In this document: positions 8,673 to 17,990 of the stretch, in pieces
Layout of the letters: every line of letters starts with the position of its first letter
How positions within the stretch are numbered: the first letter of the stretch is position 1
Assembly: GCF_016428585.1 (NCBI RefSeq)
Contig: NZ_JAELVR010000001.1
Coordinates: 186,001-250,000, forward strand
Direction of reading: 5' to 3'
DNA length: 64,000 nucleotides
From: Sedimentitalea arenosa
Lineage (GTDB): Bacteria; Pseudomonadota; Alphaproteobacteria; Rhodobacterales; Rhodobacteraceae
Made by a program: the position numbers and the translations under genes
The notes under the pieces: generated by a model
Database searches by the model: none
What the model was told of the DNA's origin: nothing
The model's input: only the letters and a program-made list of their open reading frames with translations

Positions 8673-9979
8673 TGGAATGGTATCTGGCGCTGGCCCTTCT
8701 GGTCGGTTCGATCGTCTTCCTGATGGCCATGGGGATGCCCGTGGCGCTGGCCTTCCTCGCCGCCAACATCCTTGGCGCGTGGGTGTTCATGGGCGGCGAG
8801 CGCGGGGTGGTGCAACTGCTCAACAACGGCTTGGGGGCACTCACGAAATACGCGCTGATGCCGATCCCCCTGTTCCTGCTGATGGGGGAGATCTTCTTTC
8901 ACACGGGCCTTGGCGGGCGCATGTTCAACGCCATCGACCGATTGCTGGGCCGGCTACCGGGCCGGTTGAGCTATGTCACGGTGCTGGGCGGCACGGCGTT
9001 CTCGACCCTGTCGGGATCGTCGATGGGCTCGACCGCGCTTCTGGGGTCGCTGATGGTGCCCGAAATGAAACGGCGCGGCTACAAGTCCCACATGAGCATC
9101 GGGCCGATCCTCGGCACCGGAGGGCTGGCGATCATCATCCCGCCTTCCGCCCTTGCGGTTCTGCTGGCGACGCTGGCGCAGATCGACGTGGCGGCGCTGC
9201 TGATCGCGGGTGTGATCCCCGGCCTGATCCTGGCCCTGTTCTACATCATCACGATCTGGGTCCAGACACGGATCGACCCCGGCGCGGCACCCGCCTATGA
9301 CGTCACGCCGATGCCGCTGTCGGCCAAGCTGTGGTTGCTGATGCGCGAGGTGGTGCCGATGGTCGGGGTGATGGTCGTGATCGTCGTTCTGATGATCCGA
9401 GGCTTCGTCACGCCGTCCGAGGCGGCCGCCTTCGGCGCGTTGGGCGTTTTGCTGCTGGCAGCGGCCTTCCGCTGCTTGACCTGGGAGGCACTGCGGGCTT
9501 CGGTCGTGGGGGCGCTCAGGGTCACGCTGATGGCCTACCTGATCGTGTTCGGCTCGGCCACATTCAGCCAGCTCCTGGCGTTTTCTGGCGCCTCGCGCGG
9601 CTTGGTGCTATGGGCCACCTCCTTCGATCTGGCACCGCTGGCGATGCTGCTCGTCATGTTTGCGGTGCTGCTGTTGCTTGGCATGTTCATGGAGCAGATC
9701 TCAATGATGCTGCTGACCGTCCCGATCTTCTTTCCGCTGGCGATGTCGCTGGATTTCGACCTCATCTGGTTCGGGCTGATCATGCTGCTGGCGCTCGAGA
9801 TCAGTTTCACGACGCCACCGTTCGGATTATTGCTCTTCGTGATGAAGGGAGTCTCGCCGCCCGGCACGACCATGCGCGAGATCTATACCTCGGCCTTTCC
9901 CTTCATTGGCTGTTCGCTGCTTCTGGTGGCGCTGCTGATCGCCTTTCCGGGACTTGCGCTCTGGTTGCCGTCGCTCTGA
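8672..9979 (+). CDS. dctM: TRAP transporter large permease
   Basis: 435 residues and about 12 membrane segments, the usual DctM length. Family signatures include FLLMGEIFFHTGLGGRMFNAI and SGSSMGSTALLGSLMVPEM, and GTGGLAIIIPPS resembles the Na+-site region of the family. It is the Na+-driven carboxylate uptake subunit working with DctP and DctQ. The frame is open far upstream, but the ATG at 8672 coupled to the dctQ stop is the logical start. It converges on the peptidoglycan-binding gene, with 9 bases between the stops. Confidence 0.93.
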   Translation: MEWYLALALLVGSIVFLMAMGMPVALAFLAANILGAWVFMGGERGVVQLLNNGLGALTKYALMPIPLFLLMGEIFFHTGLGGRMFNAIDRLLGRLPGRLSYVTVLGGTAFSTLSGSSMGSTALLGSLMVPEMKRRGYKSHMSIGPILGTGGLAIIIPPSALAVLLATLAQIDVAALLIAGVIPGLILALFYIITIWVQTRIDPGAAPAYDVTPMPLSAKLWLLMREVVPMVGVMVVIVVLMIRGFVTPSEAAAFGALGVLLLAAAFRCLTWEALRASVVGALRVTLMAYLIVFGSATFSQLLAFSGASRGLVLWATSFDLAPLAMLLVMFAVLLLLGMFMEQISMMLLTVPIFFPLAMSLDFDLIWFGLIMLLALEISFTTPPFGLLLFVMKGVSPPGTTMREIYTSAFPFIGCSLLLVALLIAFPGLALWLPSL

Positions 9980-9988
9980 ACGGCGGCC

Positions 9989-11002
9989 TCAGCCGGCCTT
10001 GTACGCGCTGAAGGCGCAGCGGTTGGAGTCGCGTCCAGAGAGCGCCAGGCGCTGGTCCGCGATGCGGCCGCGAAAGGTGGTGCGCCCGACCAGCAGGCCC
10101 CAGTTGATTTCTCCGACGAGCTGGCGGCCGTTCAGCTGCCCCGAGAAGCGTCCGTTGAACCCCTGGGACTGACGCGCCGGTCCGGAATAGCGATTGCCCC
10201 CGTCATGGCGCACGGTCAGGGCGCCGGTGATCTTGAGGCGGCCAAGCCGGCTGTTGGCGCCGCAATTGCTGGTAAAGCGCCACGTCCCGGTCATGTTGCC
10301 CGGGCCGAGCGCGATCGGTGGCGGCGGTGTCATCAGGCGCGCGTTCTCGGGCGTTTGCAACCATGCCGTCAGCGCGGGATCGGACTGACGTTGCAGGGCC
10401 GCCCTTTGGTCTGCACTCAAATAGCCTGTCGCGGGCAGTCCGGCGCTGCCCTGCCAGGCGCTGAGCGCGCCGCGGGTGCCCGGGCCGATCCTGCCGTCGA
10501 TGCCGTTTGGATCGAAGCCAAGCACCAGCAGGCGTGCCTGCAACGTGCGCACCTCTTGCGGGCCAAGGTCGAGTTCGGCTTCGCTGGTCGCGTCTGCGGG
10601 CTGCGCGCCCGGTTCCGGCGGGGCGGGAAAGCTGGGCAGCAACGCGGCCCGCTCCGCCTCGCCCGGGGTGACCTGATCCGATCCTGTCGGTGCAGGGGCC
10701 TCGGCCGTCTCTGTCGGCGCGTCGGCGAGCCGTGCGTCGATCGCCGCGACGTCGAGTCCCTTGATCGGCTCGGCCAACAGGATGCGCACGGCGAGGTCGG
10801 AAGCCGGAAACTCCTCGATGATCCGGTCGAGCAGGGCACGGATGTCGCGCAGTGCCGCAAGCGACGTGTCGGGACCGGCATAGAGGGTGCGCGCTTCGGC
10901 CAGCAGGCTGTCCGCTGTCTCCTGCGCGGTCACGGGCGCGGCCGCCCAGATCGCGATCAGGCTGCACAAGCAGATCGCGCGCATGGTTCGAAAGATCCTC
11001 AT
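9989..11002 (-). CDS. Secreted peptidoglycan-binding domain protein
   Basis: 337 residues. Residues 1-26 are a signal peptide (cleavage after VTA/Q). Residues about 28-95 are a helical domain that resembles the N-terminus of the divergent M23 protein. A Pro/Ala/Glu linker follows, then a peptidoglycan-binding type 1 domain (RTLQARLLVLGFDPNGIDGR, GPGTRGALSAWQ) at about residues 148-205. The C-terminal ~110 residues (GTWRFTSNCGANSRLG onward) look like an all-beta domain. It probably sits in the periplasm on the cell wall. No catalytic motif is visible. Confidence 0.8.
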   Translation of the reverse strand: MRIFRTMRAICLCSLIAIWAAAPVTAQETADSLLAEARTLYAGPDTSLAALRDIRALLDRIIEEFPASDLAVRILLAEPIKGLDVAAIDARLADAPTETAEAPAPTGSDQVTPGEAERAALLPSFPAPPEPGAQPADATSEAELDLGPQEVRTLQARLLVLGFDPNGIDGRIGPGTRGALSAWQGSAGLPATGYLSADQRAALQRQSDPALTAWLQTPENARLMTPPPPIALGPGNMTGTWRFTSNCGANSRLGRLKITGALTVRHDGGNRYSGPARQSQGFNGRFSGQLNGRQLVGEINWGLLVGRTTFRGRIADQRLALSGRDSNRCAFSAYKAG

Positions 11003-11048
11003 CTTTGCGGTCTCCGCCCTGTGTCAGGCCCAGAGTTCGGAATTCAGC

Positions 11049-11060
11049 TTGACATGTCAA
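11049..11060. promoter_or_regulatory. TTGACATGTCAA palindrome between divergent cell-wall genes
   Basis: A perfect 12-bp palindrome that gives a consensus -35 hexamer (TTGACA) on both strands, in the 115-bp spacer between the peptidoglycan-binding gene and the M23 gene. No strong -10 partner is obvious in either direction, so it may be a bidirectional promoter element or an operator. Confidence 0.4.
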
Positions 11061-11117
11061 TGTCGGGATCGGGACACTCGCACCTGATTGGATCGAAGTC
11101 ATTTGCGAGGCCGCCGC

Positions 11118-14100
11118 ATGTTTCCGGCACGTTTTCCGTTCCTTCTGGTACTGAGCCTTCTCGTCGCGACCGCCGCCGCGCGGGCCCAGGAGGCCGCCAA
11201 CCTCCTGTTCGTCGATGCGATGACCGACGCCCGGACTGCCGGCGATCCGCTGCACCTGAGACGACTGCTGGACGCGGTGGCCGAGGGCTTTCCCGACACC
11301 GCGCAAGCCCGCGCCATCGCCGCGGACAGGGTGCCGGGTCTCGACCGGTCGGCGCTGCCCGCCGATCCGGCATGGCACCAACTGGTTGTGCCGGGCGGCA
11401 CTATCGGTGGCTTCACCCATGGCCAGTTCCCGTCGCTTGGCGACAGAACGCATCCCGGTATAGATATCGGCGGGGGTTGCGGCCTGCCGATCGTTGCGCC
11501 GAGAGGCGGCACCGTCGTCCGGGTCGTATCGGGCGATGTCACCGATTCCGAACTGGCCGAAATGGGAATCACGCGGGATCGCAACACCAGGGACCTCGAG
11601 GAGAACACCGGCAATGCTGTCGTGCTGCGCCATCCGGGCGCCACGCCGCAGGTGCATACGATCTATCTGCACATGGCCGAGACGCCGGCGGACGAGGCCG
11701 GGCGCCGATGGGCGCCCGGGGACGCGGTCCCGGCGGGGGCGCGGCTCGGCTTGGTGGGCGAGACCGGCAAGGCCTATGGATGCCATGTCCACTTCGAAGC
11801 GCGCCGCTTCGAAGGCACCCACAAGTATTTGCATCCGACCTTTGGAAACATTTACCCGACGGGCGACGTCTCCGGCAGCGACAGCTTTGCGCAAGACTGG
11901 ATCATCCCCACGACCTGGCTGCGCGAGGCGTTCGTCGCCACACATCTGGAGCAACGGGACGCGGCCTCGAAGCCACCCGCCGAGCAGACCGCGCCTTTGG
12001 CGAAGGACAGCGAGGAGACCTCCGGCTGGGGCCCCGGCCTCGTCGCAGGTGTCGAGATGGGCTACAATCCATGTGGGGCGAACAAGGACGATGATGCCTG
12101 CCTGCGGGGGCTGGGACTGTCGGACGAGGCGATCGATTTTTCTCATGCGATGGACGGTGACTACTCCGGTTTCACGATCGGCGCGTCATTCCAGGAGTTG
12201 GGACCGGTCGACTTTGCCGTCGCACAGTTCGTTGGCAATACGACCTACTACCTGCCGGTCCTGCTGAACGGGCCGCTGGGACTGCACCGTCTTGCCATGA
12301 CCCGGGATCTTGCGGCGACCTTCCGCGACGACGCCAGCCGCAAGATGCTGGCGCGCTATCCGCGGGCCACCAACGTGGGCGGGGTTTCGGTCCGCGCGCA
12401 CCGTCTCCTTGCGGACGGCACCCAGCGTTTCGTGATCCAGGAAACCGTCCACGACGGGTGCCGCGCCTGTCCGATCCTTGGCAGCGCGTTCAGCTTTGCC
12501 GATATCGGACCCGCGACCGGTGGCGTACTGGCGCGCCGTCCCATCGGGCTGGCGCTGGGCGATCCGGATGAAAAGCCGGATCTGACTGCGGCGCTGGTGC
12601 GCGCACAGCCCGATGTGCTGCAGGTGGCGTTGAACGCGCTGGGTTACGACGCGGGGCAAATGGACGGGTTTCCGGGTCCACAGACCCGCGGCGCGCTGAT
12701 GGATTTCCAGGTCGAACACTGCCGCGTTCCGACCGGTCAGCCCGACCCCGCGACCGCCGAGACGCTGGTCCGGGCGAGCGGGTTCGACACGCCCTGCGCC
12801 GGGGCCCGGCTGCCAGACGGGATCGATGCCAACAGCCCCTTGCGCACCGGTATCTATGTCGATGACCCCGGCAAATGCGCGCTGGAGTCGCTGCCGTTCG
12901 ACACCGTTCATCAGTCGCAACGTATCGTGCGCCCCGAGCCGGCAGGCATCACCTTCGGGCAGGAGGGGGGCTGCAGCACCGCCCGCACCGATATCCGTGC
13001 GGGGATCACGCTCTATCGCGGCACCTGCAACGAAGGAAACCAGACACGCGAGGCTCGGTGGCGGCTCGACGTTCTGTCGAATGACAGCTTCATCGATCTG
13101 GACATGACCGACGGCGCGCCGCGCCAGTTCACGCGCTGCGCGGATGACAGCCTGCTAAGGCAGAGCTGGGCCGCGTGGTTTCCCGAAAGCGCCGCGCCCG
13201 CGCAACTTGCCGTTGCGCAACCAGCCGAAGTCCTCCCGACCGCGGTGCCAGCCGCGTCCGCACAGATGCAGGCGGGGTGGCAGGCGTCGCCAGGGGTGGC
13301 ACAGCTGTTGGCCGAGATCCGCAACACGCATCCGGCGCAGGCGTTCGAGGGATGCGAGCAGGCGCATGGGCCGATCGGACCGGAGCAACGCCAGGCCTTG
13401 CTCGCGGGCACGGTTCTGATCCTGGAGGATCGCAACGGCGCGGCGTCGACCCGTATCGTGACCAACGACCTTCTGGCGGGCGACCGCTTCTGCCTTGACG
13501 GAAACCGCGCGCGCTGTGCCGCGAACAACTACCAGCTCTATCATTGCGCCGCCGGCGCCGCGCCGTTGGTCAATGTCAGGTCCTCGCAGGTCGCCTATCG
13601 CGTGACAGACGTGCAGCCGCAGGTTCGAAATCCGTCGATCTCGGGTCGCATCGAAAGCGCGGTCTTCGGGGCTGCGGCACCGGACCTGCCTGTGGAGGGC
13701 CGCAATTGCACGCTGAACAACGGCTGGGCCGAACCCACCGCCGCCCGATGGGCCGGGCGGTGCGAGAACGGGCGCGCGACCGGTCCCGGGGTGCTGGAAT
13801 GGCTCAAGGGGCCGGAAGTCATCTGGCGCACGCGGATCGGGCCGCTCTGGGACATGGCGCTCGAAGATGGCCGGTTGCGATTCGACATCGATCTGGACGC
13901 GTTCCGTTTCGAGATGGACAGCTGCGATCAGGGGCTCAGTGGCTATCGCGGTGTCGGCGTGATCGTTCCGGCGGACAAGCCGGTCACCTATTTCGAGAAC
14001 AGCTGGATCGTCGAGGAGTTGCTGGGCCGCGCCGTCGCTCTGGCCCAGGCGGATTGCCCGGTGCCGAACAAGGGTGTGTCCAACATCGCGGTCTCGATCC

Positions 14101-14726
14101 GTTGGGCGAACGGCGAGTCCGCAGTCCGCGCCCGCAACTACGAGACCGACCGTCTGACCTGGCGGGAGTTCAAAAACACTGCGGTGCAGACCATGCAGCG
14201 CGACCTCATGCAAGCCGAGCGCAGCCGTCAACAGCGGGAGCGCGAGCAGGCGGCGCGCGCGCGGGCCGAGGTGCTGGCGGCACAGTTCAAGACTCGGCGC
14301 GATGCGCTCGAAGCTGCGGCGCGGGAGTTCCTTGCGACCGGGAACGGCGGGATGGACGAACTGGCCGTGGCGCTGGAGATCGACGAGATCGGCACGCTGG
14401 GGCGGCTGGAAGACGGTGTCACCCTGCGCCTCGGCGCCGCTGAGGGGATAGAGACGACGACCCACGATGGATCGCGGCACTACCGGGTGGCCTATGATGT
14501 GGCTTCGCCGATGGCGCGCCTGGAACAGGAATTTCGCTCGAAACAGGATTTCTCGTGGGAGAACTGGATGGCAATGACGCAGGCTGCCTCGCCGCGGCGG
14601 ACCCGCATCGCCTGCCTGTTCGCCAAGGTCGCGCAGCTTCCGAAGGAGGCACGCGAGATCGAAGGACGTCTTCTGACCTTCGCGAGCGACACTCGGGCGG
14701 TGACCATCTCTCTTCTTTGCGAATAG
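11118..14726 (+). CDS. Large secreted M23 (LytM) endopeptidase with peptidoglycan-binding domain
   Basis: 1202 residues from the ATG at 11118; the longer TTG start at 11088 would mask the signal peptide. Residues 1-22 are a signal sequence (LLVATAAARAQ). Residues about 24-80 resemble the N-terminal domain of the divergent neighbour. An M23 zinc peptidase domain follows, with ligands visible as H112-x3-D116 (HPGID) and H223-x-H225 (CHVHFE). A peptidoglycan-binding domain lies near residues 497-560 (DVLQVALNALGYDAGQMDG). There are many paired cysteines, and an Arg/Gln/Glu-rich coiled coil at about 1028-1075. It probably cleaves peptide cross-links in the wall. The C-terminal half has no recognised family. 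Confidence 0.85.
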   Translation: MFPARFPFLLVLSLLVATAAARAQEAANLLFVDAMTDARTAGDPLHLRRLLDAVAEGFPDTAQARAIAADRVPGLDRSALPADPAWHQLVVPGGTIGGFTHGQFPSLGDRTHPGIDIGGGCGLPIVAPRGGTVVRVVSGDVTDSELAEMGITRDRNTRDLEENTGNAVVLRHPGATPQVHTIYLHMAETPADEAGRRWAPGDAVPAGARLGLVGETGKAYGCHVHFEARRFEGTHKYLHPTFGNIYPTGDVSGSDSFAQDWIIPTTWLREAFVATHLEQRDAASKPPAEQTAPLAKDSEETSGWGPGLVAGVEMGYNPCGANKDDDACLRGLGLSDEAIDFSHAMDGDYSGFTIGASFQELGPVDFAVAQFVGNTTYYLPVLLNGPLGLHRLAMTRDLAATFRDDASRKMLARYPRATNVGGVSVRAHRLLADGTQRFVIQETVHDGCRACPILGSAFSFADIGPATGGVLARRPIGLALGDPDEKPDLTAALVRAQPDVLQVALNALGYDAGQMDGFPGPQTRGALMDFQVEHCRVPTGQPDPATAETLVRASGFDTPCAGARLPDGIDANSPLRTGIYVDDPGKCALESLPFDTVHQSQRIVRPEPAGITFGQEGGCSTARTDIRAGITLYRGTCNEGNQTREARWRLDVLSNDSFIDLDMTDGAPRQFTRCADDSLLRQSWAAWFPESAAPAQLAVAQPAEVLPTAVPAASAQMQAGWQASPGVAQLLAEIRNTHPAQAFEGCEQAHGPIGPEQRQALLAGTVLILEDRNGAASTRIVTNDLLAGDRFCLDGNRARCAANNYQLYHCAAGAAPLVNVRSSQVAYRVTDVQPQVRNPSISGRIESAVFGAAAPDLPVEGRNCTLNNGWAEPTAARWAGRCENGRATGPGVLEWLKGPEVIWRTRIGPLWDMALEDGRLRFDIDLDAFRFEMDSCDQGLSGYRGVGVIVPADKPVTYFENSWIVEELLGRAVALAQADCPVPNKGVSNIAVSIRWANGESAVRARNYETDRLTWREFKNTAVQTMQRDLMQAERSRQQREREQAARARAEVLAAQFKTRRDALEAAAREFLATGNGGMDELAVALEIDEIGTLGRLEDGVTLRLGAAEGIETTTHDGSRHYRVAYDVASPMARLEQEFRSKQDFSWENWMAMTQAASPRRTRIACLFAKVAQLPKEAREIEGRLLTFASDTRAVTISLLCE

Positions 14727-14769
14727 GGCGAATGACTCGATTTGGTGCGTTGGGAAGGCTTGCCTAGCT

Positions 14770-14793
14770 TATAATTTCATATATACATGAAAT
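14770..14793 (+). promoter_or_regulatory. ars promoter -10 and ArsR operator
   Basis: A perfect TATAAT at 14770-14775 is followed by the inverted repeat ATTTCAT-N6-ATGAAAT (14774-14793), which ends at the base before the arsRC ATG. The -10 overlaps the palindrome, so ArsR bound here would block initiation. There is no clear ribosome site, so the transcript may have a very short leader. ArsR binding is inferred from position. Confidence 0.65.
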
Positions 14794-15639
14794 ATGGAAA
14801 AACAGATTCTTGGCCGTTTGGCCAGCCTTGGCCACGGACAGCGCTTGGCGGTGTTCCGCCTGCTGATGCGCCGCTATCCCGATGCGGTGCCGGCGGGAGA
14901 ACTGGCGGCTGTGCTTGGCCTGAAGCCCAGCACGCTGTCGGCCTATGTCTCGACGCTGATGCAGGCGGGGTTGATCACGCAGCAGCGCGCCGGCACCTCG
15001 CTCAAATATGCCATCGACATGGCCGCCCTGCGGCAAACGTTCGACTACCTGCTGAATGACTGCTGCCGGGGGCGTCCCGATCTCTGTCTGTCCTCGGTCC
15101 CCCATCCTGAACATGGAGCCCACCCAATGAAGGATCGCAAATACAGGGTGCTGTTTCTCTGCACCGGCAATTCCGCGCGCTCGATCTTTGCAGAAACCCT
15201 GTTGCGCAGCTTTGCCGGAGAGCGGTTCGAGGCCCATTCCGCCGGCACCAATCCTCGTCCGGAGGTGAACCCCATCGCGCTCCAGGTGCTTCGCGGCAAA
15301 GGCCATGACATCTCGACGCTGCGCGCGAAAACCGTGGATGAGTTCCGCGACCCCGATGCGGCGGCCTTCGATTTCGTCTTTACCGTTTGCGACCAGGCCG
15401 CGAACGAAGACTGCCCTGTCTGGCACGGCCAGCCGGTGAGCGCCCATTGGGGCATGCCCGACCCGGCCAAAGCCGAGGGCACCGATGCCCAGAAAAGTCT
15501 CGCGTTCCAGGAGACATATGGCGCGCTGAAGACCCGGATCGCGGCCTTCGCGGCGCTGCCGATCGAGTCGCTTGACCGGATGTCGTTGCAGCGGGCGGTG
15601 GACGACATCGCGCGCGAGTTCAAGGGAGTGCCGTCATGA
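14794..15639 (+). CDS. arsC: ArsR repressor - ArsC arsenate reductase fusion
   Basis: 281 residues. Residues 1-90 are an ArsR winged helix ([24 protein letters not shown]) with a cysteine cluster CCRGRPDLC at about 89-97 that likely senses As(III). From about residue 112, after a short linker, the chain is a low-molecular-weight-phosphatase-type arsenate reductase with the P-loop CTGNSARS and the acid-loop MPDP. The fused protein can both repress the operon and reduce arsenate. An internal ATG at 15127 could allow separate ArsC synthesis. The fusion is continuous, without a frameshift. It overlaps the GAPDH gene by 4 bases. Confidence 0.9.
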   Translation: MEKQILGRLASLGHGQRLAVFRLLMRRYPDAVPAGELAAVLGLKPSTLSAYVSTLMQAGLITQQRAGTSLKYAIDMAALRQTFDYLLNDCCRGRPDLCLSSVPHPEHGAHPMKDRKYRVLFLCTGNSARSIFAETLLRSFAGERFEAHSAGTNPRPEVNPIALQVLRGKGHDISTLRAKTVDEFRDPDAAAFDFVFTVCDQAANEDCPVWHGQPVSAHWGMPDPAKAEGTDAQKSLAFQETYGALKTRIAAFAALPIESLDRMSLQRAVDDIAREFKGVPS

Positions 15640-16634
15640 CCGTATATGCGCTGAACGGATTGGGCCGGGTCGGCAAGCTGGCGTTGAAACCGCTGCTGGA
15701 CCGGAACGCCCAAATCGCCTGGATCAACGACGCGGTGGGCGACACGGGAATGCACGCGCATCTTCTGGAATTCGACACCGTGCATGGCCGCTGGGATGCG
15801 GTGTTTGCCCATGACGCGGACAGCGTGACGATCGACGGGACACGGCTCCCCTTCATCGGCTCGCGCGACCTGGCCGCGCTGCCGCTTGACGGTGTGGATG
15901 TGGTCATCGACTGCACCGGGGTGTTCAAGAGCGCTGCGGCGCTTGCTCCCTATTTCGCCGCAGGGGTGAAGAAGGTCGTGGTCTCGGCCCCGGTCAAGGA
16001 CGCGGAAGCCGCCAACATCGTGCAGGGCGTCAACCACGAGAGCTATGACCCGGCCCGCCACCGGATCGTGACTGCGGCCAGTTGCACGACCAACTGCCTC
16101 GCCCCCGTCGTCAAGGTCATCCACGAGGCGATCGGGATCCGGCACGGCTCGATCACCACGATCCACGACGTGACGAACACGCAGACCATCGTCGATCGTC
16201 CTGCCAAGGACCTGCGCCGCGCGCGCTCGGCGCTGAATTCGCTGATCCCCACATCGACCGGCAGCGCTACCGCGATCACGCTGATCTATCCCGAGCTTGC
16301 GGGTCGGCTGAACGGGCACGCGGTGCGCGTGCCGCTGCTGAACGCATCGCTCACCGATTGCGTCTTCGAGGTCGCGCGCGAGACCAATGCCGAGGAGGTG
16401 AACGCGCTGTTTAAGGCCGCCGCGAACGGCCCGCTGAAGGGCATTCTTGGGTACGAGACGCGCCCGCTGGTCTCGGCCGATTTCACTAACGACACCCGGT
16501 CGGCGATCGTCGACGCGCCTTCGACCATGGTCATTAACGGCACCCAGGTGAAGATCTATGCCTGGTATGACAACGAGATGGGCTATGCCCACCGGCTGGT
16601 GGACGTGGCGCTGATGGTCGGAGCCTCCGTGTGA
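15636..16634 (+). CDS. Arsenic-operon glyceraldehyde-3-phosphate dehydrogenase
   Basis: 332 residues, normal GAPDH length. The NAD-binding [13 protein letters not shown] at the N-terminus, the catalytic block [11 protein letters not shown] and the C-terminal [14 protein letters not shown] are intact. In arsJ operons GAPDH uses arsenate in place of phosphate to form 1-arseno-3-phosphoglycerate, which ArsJ exports. The overlaps with arsRC (ATGA) and with arsJ (GTGA) make this three-gene arrangement explicit, so a detoxification role is far more likely than a glycolytic one. Confidence 0.93.
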   Translation: MTVYALNGLGRVGKLALKPLLDRNAQIAWINDAVGDTGMHAHLLEFDTVHGRWDAVFAHDADSVTIDGTRLPFIGSRDLAALPLDGVDVVIDCTGVFKSAAALAPYFAAGVKKVVVSAPVKDAEAANIVQGVNHESYDPARHRIVTAASCTTNCLAPVVKVIHEAIGIRHGSITTIHDVTNTQTIVDRPAKDLRRARSALNSLIPTSTGSATAITLIYPELAGRLNGHAVRVPLLNASLTDCVFEVARETNAEEVNALFKAAANGPLKGILGYETRPLVSADFTNDTRSAIVDAPSTMVINGTQVKIYAWYDNEMGYAHRLVDVALMVGASV

Positions 16635-17905
16635 GTGCACCTGCGCGCCCGCAGGGGCTTGGTGCCTATGTCGCGGTCACGGCGGCCTATTGGGCCTTCA
16701 TGCTCACCGACGGCGCGCTCAGGATGCTGGTGCTGCTGCATTTCCACACGCTCGGCTTCTCGCCGGTCCAGTTGGCCTACCTGTTCCTGCTCTATGAAGT
16801 GGCGGGCATGGTCACGAACCTTTCAGCCGGATGGCTGGCCGCGCGGTTCGGACTGACCAGCACGCTCTATGCCGGGCTGGCGCTTCAGGTCGCCGCCCTC
16901 ATCGCGCTCGCGCAGCTGGATCCTTCCTGGGCCATCGGCGTGTCGGTCGCCTTCGTGATGGCAGTGCAGGGCGTGAGCGGCGTCGCCAAGGACCTGGCCA
17001 AGATGTCGTCGAAATCGGCAGTCAAGCTGCTGGCACCGGCCGGGCAGGGCGGCCTGTTCCGCTGGGTCGCGGTGCTCACGGGGTCCAAGAACGCGGTAAA
17101 GGGGTTGGGCTTTCTGCTTGGGGCGGCGTTGCTGGCCTTGGTCGGATTCACCGGGTCCGTGATCACGATGGCGGTGATGCTGGCGCTGGTGCTGCTGGCG
17201 GTCGTGATCGCGATGCCGCCGGGCCTGCCACGCGGGCGCAAGGGTGCGAAATTCACCGAGGTCTTCTCGAAATCGGCCAATGTCAACTGGCTGGCCGCGG
17301 CGCGGGTCTTTCTGTTCGGCGCGCGCGACGTGTGGTTCGTGGTCGGTATCCCGATCTATTTCTACGCGGTGCTCTCCGACGGGACAGAGGCCGGCAACCG
17401 CGCCGCCTTTTTCACCATCGGCAGCTTCATGGCGTTCTGGATCATCCTCTACGGCGCCGTACAGGCCTTGGCCCCGCGAATTCTCGACGCCGCCGGGCGT
17501 CCCGACGAGTCCCTGATACACGCCGCTAGGCGCTGGGCGTGGCTGCTCTGCGCCGTACCTGCGGCGCTCGCCATTGCGGCGCTGATCGCGCCCGGACCTA
17601 CGCCCTTGCTGACCGCCGCGCTGGTCGTGGGGCTTCTGGTCTTCGGCGCGATCTTCGCTGTGAATTCGGCGCTGCATTCCTATCTGATCCTCGCCTTTAC
17701 CCGGGCGGAACGGGTCACGATGGATGTCGGCTTCTACTACATGGCCAATGCCGGGGGGCGGCTCCAGGGCACATTGTTGTCCGGTCTGACCTACCAGGTG
17801 GGCGGGTTGGCCCTGATGCTCGCCGTGTCCGCGGTGATGGTCGCGCTGAGCGCCGTGGCGGTGGGCCGGTTGCGTGCCGAGCAGAGCGCGCTGCGTGTCG
17901 CCTGA
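16631..17905 (+). CDS. arsJ: ArsJ organoarsenical efflux permease (MFS)
   Basis: 424 residues from a GTG start that overlaps the GAPDH stop. About 11-12 hydrophobic segments with an MFS layout; the start region [22 protein letters not shown] and the block [17 protein letters not shown] are typical of ArsJ. It exports 1-arseno-3-phosphoglycerate, which breaks down outside the cell to release arsenate. It is last in the arsRC-gap-arsJ operon; 85 bases separate it from the next gene. Confidence 0.92.
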   Translation: MSAPARPQGLGAYVAVTAAYWAFMLTDGALRMLVLLHFHTLGFSPVQLAYLFLLYEVAGMVTNLSAGWLAARFGLTSTLYAGLALQVAALIALAQLDPSWAIGVSVAFVMAVQGVSGVAKDLAKMSSKSAVKLLAPAGQGGLFRWVAVLTGSKNAVKGLGFLLGAALLALVGFTGSVITMAVMLALVLLAVVIAMPPGLPRGRKGAKFTEVFSKSANVNWLAAARVFLFGARDVWFVVGIPIYFYAVLSDGTEAGNRAAFFTIGSFMAFWIILYGAVQALAPRILDAAGRPDESLIHAARRWAWLLCAVPAALAIAALIAPGPTPLLTAALVVGLLVFGAIFAVNSALHSYLILAFTRAERVTMDVGFYYMANAGGRLQGTLLSGLTYQVGGLALMLAVSAVMVALSAVAVGRLRAEQSALRVA

Positions 17906-17990
17906 CCGCCGTGCGGCCAAAATTGTGGACCGGTTCCCGAAAGTCTGTAAAGTGACCGGCATTCGAGGGATATGAATTGACAGGACGGCC

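Noticed and set aside
10203-12146. Long minus-strand frame opposite the M23 gene
   Set aside because: The M23 peptidase motifs and signal peptide are on the plus strand; the reverse frame is Arg/Pro/Gly-rich shadow.
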